A stretch of DNA of 64,000 bases, from positions 12,710,001 through 12,774,000 of the forward strand of contig CM038915.1 in the NCBI GenBank assembly GCA_021904315.1. Direction: 5' to 3'. Below, piece after piece: positions 1-12,319 of the stretch (within the stretch, counting starts at the first letter, position 1; every line of letters starts with the position of its first letter). The notes under the pieces were generated by a model. That model had not been told where the DNA came from, made no database searches, and saw nothing but the letters and a program-made list of their open reading frames with translations. A program made the position numbers and the translations under genes. The stretch is from Sphagnum magellanicum. Its lineage: Eukaryota > Streptophyta > Sphagnopsida > Sphagnales > Sphagnaceae.

Positions 1-78
1 ATGTTCAATTTCAATTGAATCTTCCAAATAAAATCTTTAGAAATAATGCTATAACAGATTCAGTGTTAGGTTTTTAAC

Positions 79-3000
79 ATACTCAGGGTCAATATAGCCA
101 GCTGTGCCTTTAGCCATTGTGGTAACATGTGAAGCTCCCTCAATCAATATCATTTTTGAGAGTCCAAAATCACCAACTTTAGCGACCATTTGCTTTGATA
201 GAAGGATGTTGCTAGTCTTTACATCACGATGAATGATGGGGCAATTGCAACCTGTGTGTAGATACTCCAATCCTACAGAAACAAATGTGAATTGATATAA
301 GCAAATGTTGATTGGGATTCAAACCAATTAGTCAAAATACTTTCTACCTCTACAAAAAAAGAGAGGAATGTGAAGGTGTGTATTACAAGGAAGAACCTTT
401 GATATAAATAGATTGCAATAAAGATTTTAACAAAAAAAAGGTCAAATATTCTCCACCTTCAGCACAATTAAGAGCAATGTTGAGTCGAGCTTTCCAATCA
501 ATTGGATTCTCCAATGCCTTTTGAGTCCCTGCACAATCAAATTTGCAAGGTGGAACATATAAGCAAATGGGTTGTTTACATTTAGTTCACAATGACACTG
601 GATATTCAACATATGATAAAATACAATGTTAAATTGATAACTACAAGTAGTTTGATCTGTGTAACTTGCCATAAAGACTTTGACGTAGAGTTCCATTTGC
701 CATATATTCATAAATCAATATTTGTTCTTTATTCTCATGGCAATATCCAACCAAGGACACCAAGTACTTCTGGTGCACTTTTGATAGAAGATTAATCTGC
801 AAAAATATTGAGAACATGTATTAGAACCTTATGAAGGTTGTAGATAATGTAAAAAGCTCAAAGACGAATGAAAGCTAATACTGTCATGACACCAAGGCTT
901 GAGACTGTGTAAAAAGGTCAAAGATGGATGAATGCTAAATGCAAGAATCGTTAGGAAGACTTGAAACCCTAACATCAAGTAGGTATTATGTCACACAATG
1001 TACCTCATTAACAAACTCTCTGATTCCTTGTTGTGAATTGGGAGAAGACCTTTTAACTGCCACCTCTTGACCATTGAGTAGTCTACCATAATACACAGAG
1101 CCAAAACTGCCTTCTCCAAGCAGAGTTTTAAAACTATTGGTAGCAGCAACCACCTCCGTAAATGAAAATTCTCGCACAACCTCTACACCTGGGTGCCTTG
1201 ACCCTTCAGGTGTATTATCACCTATACAAAACATAATCTAAAACAAACATCAACATAGCTTGGCACATGGAACTCAATTATTGACCAGGATGAAATTCAT
1301 GCCCTCTGTGCAAACTTAATTGGTCCCCACCTTTTTGATTCCATACATATTACAACCTTTTGAACTTGAAGTCAATCGCATGCTATGTGTAGGTTCCAAA
1401 TTTGACAATTTAGTAGGTTACAGGATGTAATTCAGTGCAATGAATCAAAATTTCAAAGGTTTAGGATCTAGGGTTATGTGCCATTTTCTTTTGTAGATTT
1501 TTAAAGTGTGATTAGGTTAGATATCCATTGCACTTCCAACCAAGAAGTCTGCCCATCAAAGGTAGAAAAATTCAGCATGGTGGAGAAATTTCAATATCTA
1601 ATTCCACTTTAATCAATTGATTTAAGTCAATAATAACTAAAATATTGAAGGGAATAAGTTTCATGAATACAATGAAAACATGGAGCAAAGAAGCACATAC
1701 CTGCTTTTGATGGTTCAGTCAATTTTTCCATTGCAAGTGCCCCCTTGGGACCACTATTTGTCACCCTTTTTCGGAAGCAAATAAAATAGAACACCAGTAG
1801 TATAATAACAATAACCAGCAATAGACCCCCAACTGTAACTCCAACAATGGTTGTTAAATTGACTACATTGCTCTTGTTATAATTACTGCCATGATTGGTT
1901 GGAGTTGTGGTTGGACATGTAGTAACCCCAGTGCATAAATACGGGTTTCCAAAATCCCTACCGTGTCCAAAATCCCACCAAAAGTGCAATAATTAGAAGG
2001 CATTTCAATTGGCAGACTACTAATTACATTGAACCTCAATCCCAAAGGACTTTTAAAAACCATTTTGTCTATAGAAAACACCATCTTTAGGGTTTAGGGG
2101 AAAACTAACAATAGCCAATCGTTACCAATTGTGACATAAACAATTTAAGCCATTTCCACCATCAATATCCTATCATCCATCAAAGGCATGGCTTAAAATA
2201 TGGTTGCAAACTTGTAACTCATCCCTGTATTCTTCCAACTCTAATTGATTAGCTTCTTGAAAAAATTTATGAGATTTGGTGTAATTCCACATATTTTCAT
2301 CCATGTATATCAAGTGGATGTTTTTACTCCTATAATTTAGGAACTGAATATGGATAGTTAAGGTGAACAGTGAACACAACTTACTGGAAGGTCAAGTTTG
2401 CATTCCCAACAAGGGTTGGTGGCACAGTTCCGGTCAAATTGTTGTTGGACAAAACCCTGTTAATATATTTAAGATTTTGTCAATGACCATAAACTTACAC
2501 CTAACTTCACACAAATCAACAATAAAAATTATTGATGATGGTCATAATTATAAACTTAATCCCGTTGATAGATGAATGTAAATGAGCAAACTAGTATAGG
2601 TTTGTGAATTCCCAACTTTAGGAAGGAATCCAAATACTTAAAGCCACTTGGAAAAAAATGTGACAATAAACTTACAATTCCTGCAAAGAAGTTAATGATT
2701 GAAGCCACATAGGAATGGAACCCGTGAGTTGATTATTTTGTAATCGTCTGTGGTATCAAAGCCAAGAAAACCAAGAAATCTCTTTTACCATCTATTGAAT
2801 CCAGGAAGATAAGAACTAATTTATTTTCCCCATTTGCACATACATACCAACAAGAATTATCATGTTTGAAGAATATGGTGACAATTCTATGTTCATCCAT
2901 GTGCATTGCCTTGTGATGATATAATAGCCCATACAAATTTAAAGCTCGTGGATTGAAAACAACTTCCCTACATCATACATATCACAGTTTGTCAATGGTA

Positions 3001-6000
3001 GGCTTTATATGGTTGTAGCACTGGACATCTTAATCGGCTCCTGCTTGTAAGACATTTTCTAGCTCAAGGTGCTTAAATTTTATATGTGAATTAATTGACC
3101 AAAATCAGAACCCAAATATAATTAATTAAATATTCCCATACAAAGGAAAGAAGTATGAAAGGGGTCCTCCTATAGCTATGGTATATTAATGTACAATTAT
3201 ATGAAAGATTGAGTCCTTCTATGACCATGCTATGTAAGGAATGTTGATTATATGAAAGATTATCATAACAATCATAATGGAATTGAAAGTTTAGGAGGTG
3301 AAAGTTTAGGAGGCAAATGTTTACTCACAATGATTGAAGATTTGTCAAATCACTAAGATCTGGGATTGTCCCCTCCAAATAATTATGATCCAGCCACCTA
3401 AACACCCAACATCCACATTATATGATGAATATTGGATATTCGAAACTGGTTGTTTAAGTAGATTCAACAGCCATATAAACACATTGGCAAGAGTTCTATG
3501 AATTTGTAACTGAGGATTTTCCCACATCAAGTTACATTATTCCAAAACTACAAGTCTTGTTCCACAATGATCCTTCGCATGTGTATATTTTCAGTTGGAT
3601 GGTTGAGACTGGGATTGAAATTGATTGAAGTTGGACACCACTTCACATAGAGAAAACCCAAAATATATATAAATTCCTACTTGGGATCAAAAACATGAAG
3701 AAAAGTAAAATCAAATGATTTTATGCAAGTCCCTTACAGAGCAGTGAGTGCTGTCAAATTACTCAAGGCCTGGGGTATAGTCCCTGTCAAATTGTAATCA
3801 GATAGCTTCCTGCCAACAACAGACTTGTCCAAGATGTTAGATTTCATATTGTCTAAATGATAAATGAGTACTATCCCCAAGCTATTGAGTTTAGGGTTTA
3901 GGTTCAGGGAAAACCTTTCATAAGAAGTTTTCAAAATGTTTGTATGTATACTAATTACAGAGTGCAATCCACAGTCTAAACTATTTTTGGCAAAGAATTC
4001 CATTCTAGTACATGAATTTGGGATTGTTTTCAACAATTTGGAGTTAAAGCGCACTATTTGATCATCCTTCGAATTGCATAGTTTAGTTGTTAGGGAAATT
4101 ATTATCAAGTTCAATGGTGAACATTGCCAAATTCTACAATTGTATTTGACCCTAATTAAATATGTCTGGAAAAGGGCATTCTGATGAAAGTATACTAGAT
4201 CAAGTTGGAAGTAGCTCACTGAAAGCAATTGTCAAAAATCCAAGCCTGCACAACCTAGGTCCATGTAAACAAATGTATGTAATCTAAATGTGATAAATCA
4301 CCCACCATACCTCCATACACATAATGAACAACAGAGTGATTGGTTATGTTGTTTGCATCAAAATGACGCATTTGCAAACAAAGGGGAAATCCTGCTTACA
4401 CAGTTGCAATCCTAGGAGAGGGGTCGTTTGTACACGTAATCCATTCATAGGGAGTGTAAACACATGGATCTCCAGTCCAAGAGGTAAGATTAAGAGTTTC
4501 CTTCAAATTCTCAATGGCAAGTGCTGCACAAAGCCAGGCACTTGTTAGTGGTCATCTAATAACACATTCATCTCTTGGACCCAATTCTAATAATTATTGA
4601 ACTAACTCAAAACAACATCTTTCTAAAAAAAACGCACACAATTTTCAAAAAAGGGGTTAGTGCATTAAAAAGTTTTTAAGACTACCATCTTGAATCCAAT
4701 TGCATTACACTTCTATCAACAAACTGCAATTGGTGGAGCTGGAGCTGTGCTACATTACCATCAGTGTAAAATGTTCGCATCAATGTCACTGGCCCACTCA
4801 AAAGAAACATCTCATAAGCATTGAAGATGGGTCCGAGAGCAGAGTTGAGGTGAGGAATAAATTGAAGTAATCCTGTGTTGTTTGATGTGAAATTCGCATA
4901 AAGTAATTCAGTAGTCACATACATACCACCAGCAAGGTTGGTGACAGAGACATTAGCAAACCCTAAAGCCGGATTGTTGTTAAGAACCATATCAAAAACC
5001 CTGGATTGGTTCACAGCTTGCGGATCAATTTCAGCAAAGTAGGACACAAAATAGTAGAACTTATTTGGAGCATCTATGCCAGATAGGGGTAGATACATAG
5101 TTTCTCCACTCGGCCAAATCAATGCAGTTTGCATCACTGCTTCTGGAACCATGAGTGAAGATAAGCTCACATTCACTGGAGTAGTTGTGCTGATTGCTTG
5201 AGCAGGAGCGGCAGCAGAGTGTCCCCACCACTGCCGATCATATTTGTCATCTGGGTACCTAGTCATCAGCACATGCTCCACATTGTCATGATCGCTGCTT
5301 CATGATCAGATTGGAGTCATGATCACATGGCAGGTTGATGACATTGTCACATGGTGCAGGTTGAGATTCTTGTCATGGTGAGTAAGCACAACAACAAAAA
5401 CTTCTCACTATTGCTGTTCATCAGTCTGGCTCAACAGAGTGTTCAAAAGTAGAACAAGAACAAGAACAAGAAGTGGGTCATGGTAATGAGAAGGACTAGA
5501 TTGAAAGATCTGGTCATGATGTACATACCTTAAGAGTGAGTCTGTAGTGGTACCGAGATTTTGTCTCAATCTATTGTACAAGTACACTCCTTGTTGTACG
5601 ACTGTATACATGGAGGCGGTATCAAGAGCCCTCAACTCCAGTGCAGAGATGAAAGGGACGTCGGTTGTAGTAGAGCGCGCAAGACATACACAGATATTGT
5701 CTCTGGTGGCAGACAACATAACCTCATAGAATACTTCTGGGTCTTGGAGACTATTGATGAGACCTGCGTATTCTACCTCGATTTCAAGCCTGAAAGTCGG
5801 GGGTGGCGTACCGGTGCCAAGAAAGTCGGAGTAGAAGAAGGACACGCGGACCATGTAAGTCTGAAGCGGAATTGCCGGCAAGACGTAGCACGACTTGCTT
5901 CGATTCTCTGAGAAGTATCTCAAAGTCTGGAGTTGGGTGTTATTGTTTTGTGCAAGGTCGTAGTTCTGTCCTGTGAATATGTAGCCTGTGTCTGGTACCC

Positions 6001-6273
6001 ATGTAATGGAATTGGCGTCGGTGTATGTAACACTGCTTCCACAGTCGATGCTCAGAAACCCTGCACCAAAGAATTAGACACATACGACCACCACCCATGA
6101 ACAGACATCAAAAAAAATAAAAAATAAAAAAAGAAGAAGAACCCATTGTATCCGCCAGTACTGCAAGCATACCTGGTTGGGCCTGTGTGAAGCCTGGAAG
6201 AGAAACGGTGGAAAACAATATTATCACTGTAACCTGCACTGCCACAATAAAAAACCTGCAACGTCCGCGACAT
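79..6273 (-). CDS. Malectin-like/LRR receptor-like protein kinase (LRR-I type), 3' end off the window
   Basis: Plasma-membrane receptor kinase. Exons, 5' to 3' on the minus strand: 6273-6173, 6060-5529, 5258-4759, 4523-4400, 3809-3738, 3397-3329, 2747-2676, 2456-2385, 1957-1701, 1221-1004, 796-670, 528-457, 272-79. They join in phase to about 803 codons. Seen in order: signal peptide (1-33), malectin-like ectodomain (from GFLSIDCG, about 34-377), a GDPC-type LRR cap, four LRRs (about 419-513), a transmembrane helix (about 549-575) and a kinase domain with Gly loop GEGSFG (635-640), Lys of VAVK (656), HRD (753-755), DFG (773-775) and [10 protein letters not shown] (794-803). The HRD makes it an RD kinase that looks catalytically competent as far as visible. 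Family members are usually 870-930 aa, so about 100 residues lie beyond position 1. Exon 1 reads in frame only if one base of a six-A run (6249-6254) is dropped, so a null allele or an assembly error is possible. The ligand is unknown. Confidence 0.93.
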
Positions 6274-6800
6274 CCTGAAACTATAGACTTGTAACTCTCT
6301 ATAAGAAGTCTCGGCTTCTTCTTCTGCGGCCCTGTAAATACTAGATACAATGTGTGCTTTTGCTACAATGCAGCTCGATCATAACCAAAGCTTCTGTTAG
6401 ATCTTATGGTCGATCACCTGCCGCATTGTAGTTTATTATACTGCATCATGGTGCAACAGCTATAATACTTGTTATAAACTGTGATGATCATAACCAAAGA
6501 AGCTTCACCCTCGAAGTCTGGACCCAGAACAGTAATGTGATCACAAACTACTAAAATCTCTACTCAGATCTCCCTACCGATCAGCTTGGTCTCATATTCA
6601 GATTATACAACGTGCAATCTTGATCTCTCAGATCAAGGTTGTAGCCGAGCTTTGCAAGCAAAGAGAGTGTGCGAGAGAGGGGCAAAGGAGTGCTCAAGAA
6701 ATATGGTGGCTCGAAATCATCATGTGATTTCAATCTCATTGAGGAGCAGCAGCTTAGCTTCTCCAGGCTCAGGCTTCAGCCTTTTTTTTGTTTGGCTGGC

Positions 6801-6814
6801 TATATATCTATATA
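6801..6814 (-). promoter_or_regulatory. Candidate TATA element for the receptor kinase
   Basis: An alternating TATA tract lies about 530 bases upstream of the likely ATG at 6273, and the stretch between it and the gene is free of long AT runs, as a plant leader often is. It sits in a near-palindrome (ggctatata...tatagcc). Position and composition are the only support; no transcript start can be seen. Confidence 0.3.
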
Positions 6815-7164
6815 GCCAAAAAGGGAAATTAAAAGATTATGAGCGCTAGTATCAACTTTCAAGTGCTTTAGAAATATTTTCAATAGCCAGAATTCTATCA
6901 AAATTTAAGAAAACGATCGCCAAAATTGACCCCCAAAAACAGCTCCAGTACCGACTACCGATTTTAACATTCACCATTATGGAAAGCACAGTGTAATAAT
7001 AATCACAGAACTGAATGGCAGACAAGGCAAAAGAAAACTTTTCATCTTTCCATCTCTCGTAAAGAAAGAAAGAAACGAAAAGAAACGAAAAGAGGCCTGG
7101 CAAACGGATAAAGATCAAACAAGACACATGTAAAATCAGTGGTTGAGATAAAAACCTGTAATTA

Positions 7165-7381
7165 AGGTGCATTCACACTTGGTGGTAAGGACTCTAGTAT
7201 TAAGTCCCCCTAACACCAAGCTAGCCATTTAGGACCTAAACCTATTTACCAGGAAGGATTTTTCTGTTAAGTTCACATTCAGTTAGTGTTAAACAACCAC
7301 CCATTTAACATTGGGTGCCACCTAAGATGCCACCTAGATTTTCACTTAACACTGACTTTAACATTAGGTGTGAATACACCT
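7165..7381. mobile_element. Small TIR element (MITE-like), 217 bp, TA target duplication
   Basis: The ends are inverted copies: the left end starts AGGTGCATTCACAC and the right end is the complement of AGGTGTATTCACAC. Both are flanked by TA (7163-7164 and 7382-7383). There is no coding capacity. TA duplication fits a Tc1/mariner (Stowaway-like) mobilised element, though the terminal bases are not the canonical Stowaway ones. Confidence 0.6.
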
Positions 7382-7399
7382 TAAGTATTCATGAACCCA

Positions 7400-10230
7400 A
7401 ATGATAGATAATTTGGCTGCCACTATTTTTGGCCTGGACTAATAGCCCTTCTTAAGAACACCCTTCCTGTTGTGGAGGTGATTTTCACACTATTTAGACA
7501 TGCCTCTGTTTTTAACTAAAACTTTTGTTGGAGAGAGAACTATAAATAAATAAATAAAGGGCAAAACACCTGGCTGGCAAGAGAACAAGAGAACAAAAAA
7601 GAAAGGATTGAAGTCCAAACAAGTTGTGTTATACACAATGGCCCTGCCATTAATTTAATATCAACAATTGACATTGTATGATAAATTGGCCATAGCTAGC
7701 AGAAAAATTAAAAAATAATTTTTTTTAATGTACATTATCATGTTGTTGTAATAGAGAAATTGCCATGATTTTTTTTCATTTTTTAAGATCACATTGGTTA
7801 TGAGAAAGCCAAAAGGGGATCTCACATTAAATGATGGCATGTTCTAGGAACCTATCTAAACATTTTAAATATTGTTACCAAACCAAAACCAATAGGGAAA
7901 TGTTCCAACATTATTTTTAATTTTGTGCAAATTTAATGATTTTTTTCTCCAAAAAAAATGATCAAATATTCCCTTTTCATGTTTATTTTTCACATTTGTG
8001 CAAAAATTTTAATTTTAAATTTAAAAACTAGTCATGACATGTGTATTTGAATGTTTTCAATCACATTGTCACATTTTGAAAGAATTACATGAATTTTTGC
8101 ATATGATGGGTGCCATAACTATTTTTGAAAAAATAAATTTAATATTTAATATTGTGGATTATGGATTGGTGACAAAGTGACTTGAGGCTGAGTGCACATT
8201 TGAGAAGGTGGCAGAGAAAACAAATTGTCAAAAGATGAGTGTGAATTTTTTTACAACCAAATTTATTAGGATGAATCATCTCACGTAGTTTTTAGGAGGC
8301 GAAATACCTTGAAGCTACTATACTCTATAATGATTCTCAGCAGAATATCCCTGCCTTGTAAGGCAGGGCCAACAAAAGACCATACCCAAAAGTGCAGAAC
8401 GCACACAATGGGGGAGCCCTAAGAGGAGAAAATACGAAACCTAAGACCTAAACTCATCACTAGTAGCCCTCGCAAGTCCCCTATTCCAATAAAAACCTGC
8501 CCCCATAGGGCTTTACCCTAGGTGTCCTTTCAGGGGTTCCCCCCCTAAACACTAGGGTAGATACACCTATCATTGAACACTAACCTACTATCGAACACTT
8601 TTGCACATCTTTCTCAATTCTTCTCAATTTTGAGTGATTTAAAATGTTATAGGAGTGCCTTCTCAAGCTCTACAAATCATCTTTGAAATGCAAAGCCAAA
8701 AAAATAGCAGTAAAGAAAATACTTTTCTTTCCAATTGCAAAACAAAGTTTTTTTTTTTCATTTTTCTTCAATTTGACCCCTTCAACTTCATCAGTGCATA
8801 ACTTTCTTCTCTCTTTTTTTTTTTTTTCAAATTGAGTAATTTAAACTGCTCTGAAATTGTGATCTTAAGCTCTATAAACCATCCTATAACTCTAAAGGCA
8901 ACAGAGTAATATTTAAAGATTTTTTGAGAGGTTTGAAAATATGCTATGAACTATTCAACCAAGAATTTTCTGTAAAAATAATCCTCCCCGCCCCTCTCTA
9001 TTTCAAGTGGCCATAACTTTCTCACCTCTAATCCATTTTTACTGATTTTTAGTGCTACAAATGCATCAAGAGGAGGGCTCCATGCAAAAATGGCAAGCAA
9101 ATCTTACCTTAAGTGTTCAGACACCAACCTGGCTACCCTATGTTTCAATTTTGATACATTCTTTCAAATTTAAAGAACTTTCGGGGCCAGTTTGACAACC
9201 AGGTTCAATTCCATGAATAGACTACATGCTTCTCAAAATTGCATGTTATGTAGGTATGAAGTTTTACAACAAAATAGAACTTAACAGTTCCCTAAGTAAA
9301 AAGTTTTACAACTAATTGAAATTGATCAATTACATATGAAGCTCATCCCATTTGCTAACTTTGCACAAGAAATCAGCTTGTTTGCTCAAAGCACCTAAAC
9401 TTGTGTTCAAAATGGTTGGAAAAAAAAACCATGCTAGTTCAATTAAAAGGATGTTGGTTTAGGGCCCCCACTCATAGGAACCTAAAACCTCCACATTTAA
9501 CACACCAAACCAAGGGCATTATTGCCAACACTAGTTGTGACCAGTGTTATGTGGGGTATATACAGAGTTAGATTCAAATATAAACTCGAGTATAAGCATT
9601 AGTATTAAAGACCATGCCTACCTAGTATGTAGTTTGACTAATACCCAACTCATACATGAGGTTTAGGGTTTTTGATGTTTTCACAATAGGCCAATCTAGT
9701 CAGTGTGCAAAGGAGATTGATGAGCTGCTACACAAATCTTGCAAGAATTATTGCATTTTGCCTTTGCATTTTGCCTAGATTTTAGTATTTGCATGCAATT
9801 TCAAAAAATTATGGCTAGGGTGATGGAAAAGAGTTGTTTATTCAACAAAATTATTCCCTTCTGTGCCATTTTCTTAATGTGCACTTGATGGCTGGTGTGG
9901 ATGGTTTGGCTTAACATTATTGTAGTCTGGTTGAGTGGAAATAACTTTCAAATCCAGGACCACCTCAACACATCATGTTGCAAAATCAAGTCGTAAGCTT
10001 ATTTTAGAGTAGTTCAACCTATTGTGTAACCTTTTTTGGTCACTTTGATGTGTTGATTAGGGTGAATAGATGTACTTGCAATACTAAAAGGGCCCAATAC
10101 AAATGTGATTTTTTTTTCAAATTGAGTGACTAGGATGTCAAAAATGTGGTGAAGTTTAAGATCATTATTACCATATTGTTAGGTGCAAACACAAGAAAAG
10201 GAGCCACATAATGTGTGGCCAATGCTTAAT
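7400..10230. other. Gene-free AT-rich spacer
   Basis: No frame has coding character. A stretch near 8.28-8.60 kb is richer in G and C, contains the short palindrome ctgccttgtaaggcag (about 8353-8368) and ends in a run of eight C; it may be an old repeat fragment. Sequence at about 8.6-9.1 kb repeats phrases such as 'ccataactttct' and 'gctctacaaatcat' seen in dispersed plant repeats. I see nothing else. Confidence 0.5.
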
Positions 10231-10234
10231 CTTG

Positions 10235-11464
10235 TCCCTTTCAAAAATCACAAGGCTCCATCATAAATTGAATTGTGGATTTATTTTTTTTCATTTCAAA
10301 GTTTCATTATTTGTAAAGCTTCAATGTTCAAAATTTGATGCAAAATGATGATATTTTTAAAAAAAATTTGCATGTTCAAAACATTATGAATCAAAACAAA
10401 CATTCAAACATCTTTTTCTTGTTATCAAATATACACCATTCCTTCTCAAAATTGGAGAGGATTTTTATTATTATTATTTTTAAAAACACACTTGAAATTG
10501 GTGAAATTGATTTTAAAGCACATTTGAGCAAGTTTTTTTCAAATGTGTTTTTGACTTTGAAAATTATGAATTTTAAGAACGTGTCTAAAAGTTATTAAAT
10601 TTTATATTATTTAAAGCATAGATACATTATATAAACTATATAGATCAAGATGTAGTCAAAAAGTAATTATATCTAGCACACAACTATAAGCTAAATATGA
10701 AAAATGTAAAAATTAAATCAATAGATCGACACATGAATGGCACATGTCAAACATAGTCCTTGGAAAGAGCTTTGACTTTGGCCCGTTGAGTGTGTTTACA
10801 CCTTCATATCGATTTACGATTTCATTAATTTAACTAATCAAGTATTCAATTGGAACTTTCAATGAATTTCATTCTAAAGTTTTTCAAGTTATTAACTTGT
10901 TCATTGTATCTATGGTTGCAAACACATTAAAAGGAAGCAAGGGTGCTACCAAGGAAAAAGTTCCAAACATTCTTGTGATGGTTTATTTCTTCTTCTTTTT
11001 TTGTATTTTTTGTTCATAATTGTGTGTTAGATATAAAAAAAAATTTATTACATCTTGGTTTATATTATTTAGATTATATATCCATGTTTTGAATAACATA
11101 CAAATTAATAACTTTTGTTAAAAACTTATTTCAAAATTCATAATTTTCAAGGTCAAGTGCACATTTGAAATAAATGCATTTAAATGTGTTTTAAAATTAA
11201 TTTCACCAATTTCAATTTTTTAATCTCATCAATATTAATATCATCTCCAATTTTGAAAAGGAATGGTGCACATTTTATAACCAAAAAATGCATTTATTTA
11301 TATATATATTTAAATTGTCCACAATTATTTTGAACATGCAAAAGGACTTTGAAACAACATCAATTTGCATCAATGTTTTGAACATTAAAACTTTGCAAAT
11401 AATGGAACTTAAAAAGGATCAAAACTTGACAATCCAATTTATTATTCCCCTTGTGATTTTTCCC
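10235..11464. repeat. Long imperfect foldback (inverted repeat) of about 1.2 kb
   Basis: The left arm (about 10235-10705) and right arm (about 10985-11464) are reverse complements with mismatches and small indels. Matching landmarks are tcaaaaatcacaagg against ccttgtgattttt, 'ttgcatgttcaaaa' in both arms, 'caccattcctt.tcaaaattggaga' in both, and 'caagatgta' followed by 'atatcta.cacaca'. Matching continues weakly towards a short palindrome, caagttattaacttg, near 10.89 kb. There is no ORF. Either a foldback-type transposon or an inverted duplication would explain it; a transcript would form a long hairpin. Confidence 0.7.
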
Positions 11465-12319
11465 ATGCCCAATTCCAATTTATAGAGGATCTAGTTTTAT
11501 ACATTGCTAAGGGCTATGAACCATGTGTCCAATGTTGAATCACCATGGCTTAAACATCTTGTTATGTGTAAGGATGATAAAATTAGGTTTCCAAATCATG
11601 AGTAGTTGGTGGAAGAACACATTTTTTTTCTGATACAAAACACCATGGACAAATTGTTTTACTTATTCTTTTTACTTATGTCATAGCTTGTGCATGACAT
11701 TTGATTTGTGAATGTCCGACAATGCTAGTAGGTGAATGAGTGAACAAATGGGCGAGCATGAGCAAGTGAGCCTGCTCAAGTGAGTAGGAAGGAATCTTTG
11801 AACATATTTCATGCCATGTCATGGAATATTATTAATATATTCATCTACCACATGGATATTATTAAGTGACATGGTGGAATATTTTGCCACATCATGAAAT
11901 ATTTTGTGACATGGTAAAATATTCTCTAGCAAGCCATGGAATAATTTTCCATGTCACATCCATTGTTTGTTCTGAAATCAATAATGGCTTATTGACTTTA
12001 AACATGGGTTTGGCCAAGAAAGCCATTGAAAGCACTAATGTTCTTGGACAATAAATATAATATTTTCAAAAATGTTGAAATGGATGGGAATTGCATACTT
12101 GAAAAATATTTGATGAAAATTAACTTCTCAAAGTATATTAAATATTTGACAAACATGTGTTGAAATGGCTGAATATTATACATCAATATAGATCACTTTA
12201 CAATGATTGAAAAGTTACAAAGTGGAGAAAAAAACCATTGGGCCAAAATTAGAATATCTAAACTTCCTACATAGTTCAACTAGCTATAGAAAGGCTTGAA
12301 TGAGATTATGATGTATTAT
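11465..12319. other. Gene-free spacer with short ATGG/AATATT repeats
   Basis: No coding region is supported. Between about 11.81 and 11.96 kb a motif of the form gacatggnaaaatatt recurs about five times in diverged copies, so this is probably a decayed short tandem array. Confidence 0.4.

Noticed and set aside
6274-6365. Receptor kinase start near 6350
   Set aside because: The frame there starts with TTG, preceded by a stop at 6363-6365, with no ATG; the ATG at 6273 with a one-base run error fits better.
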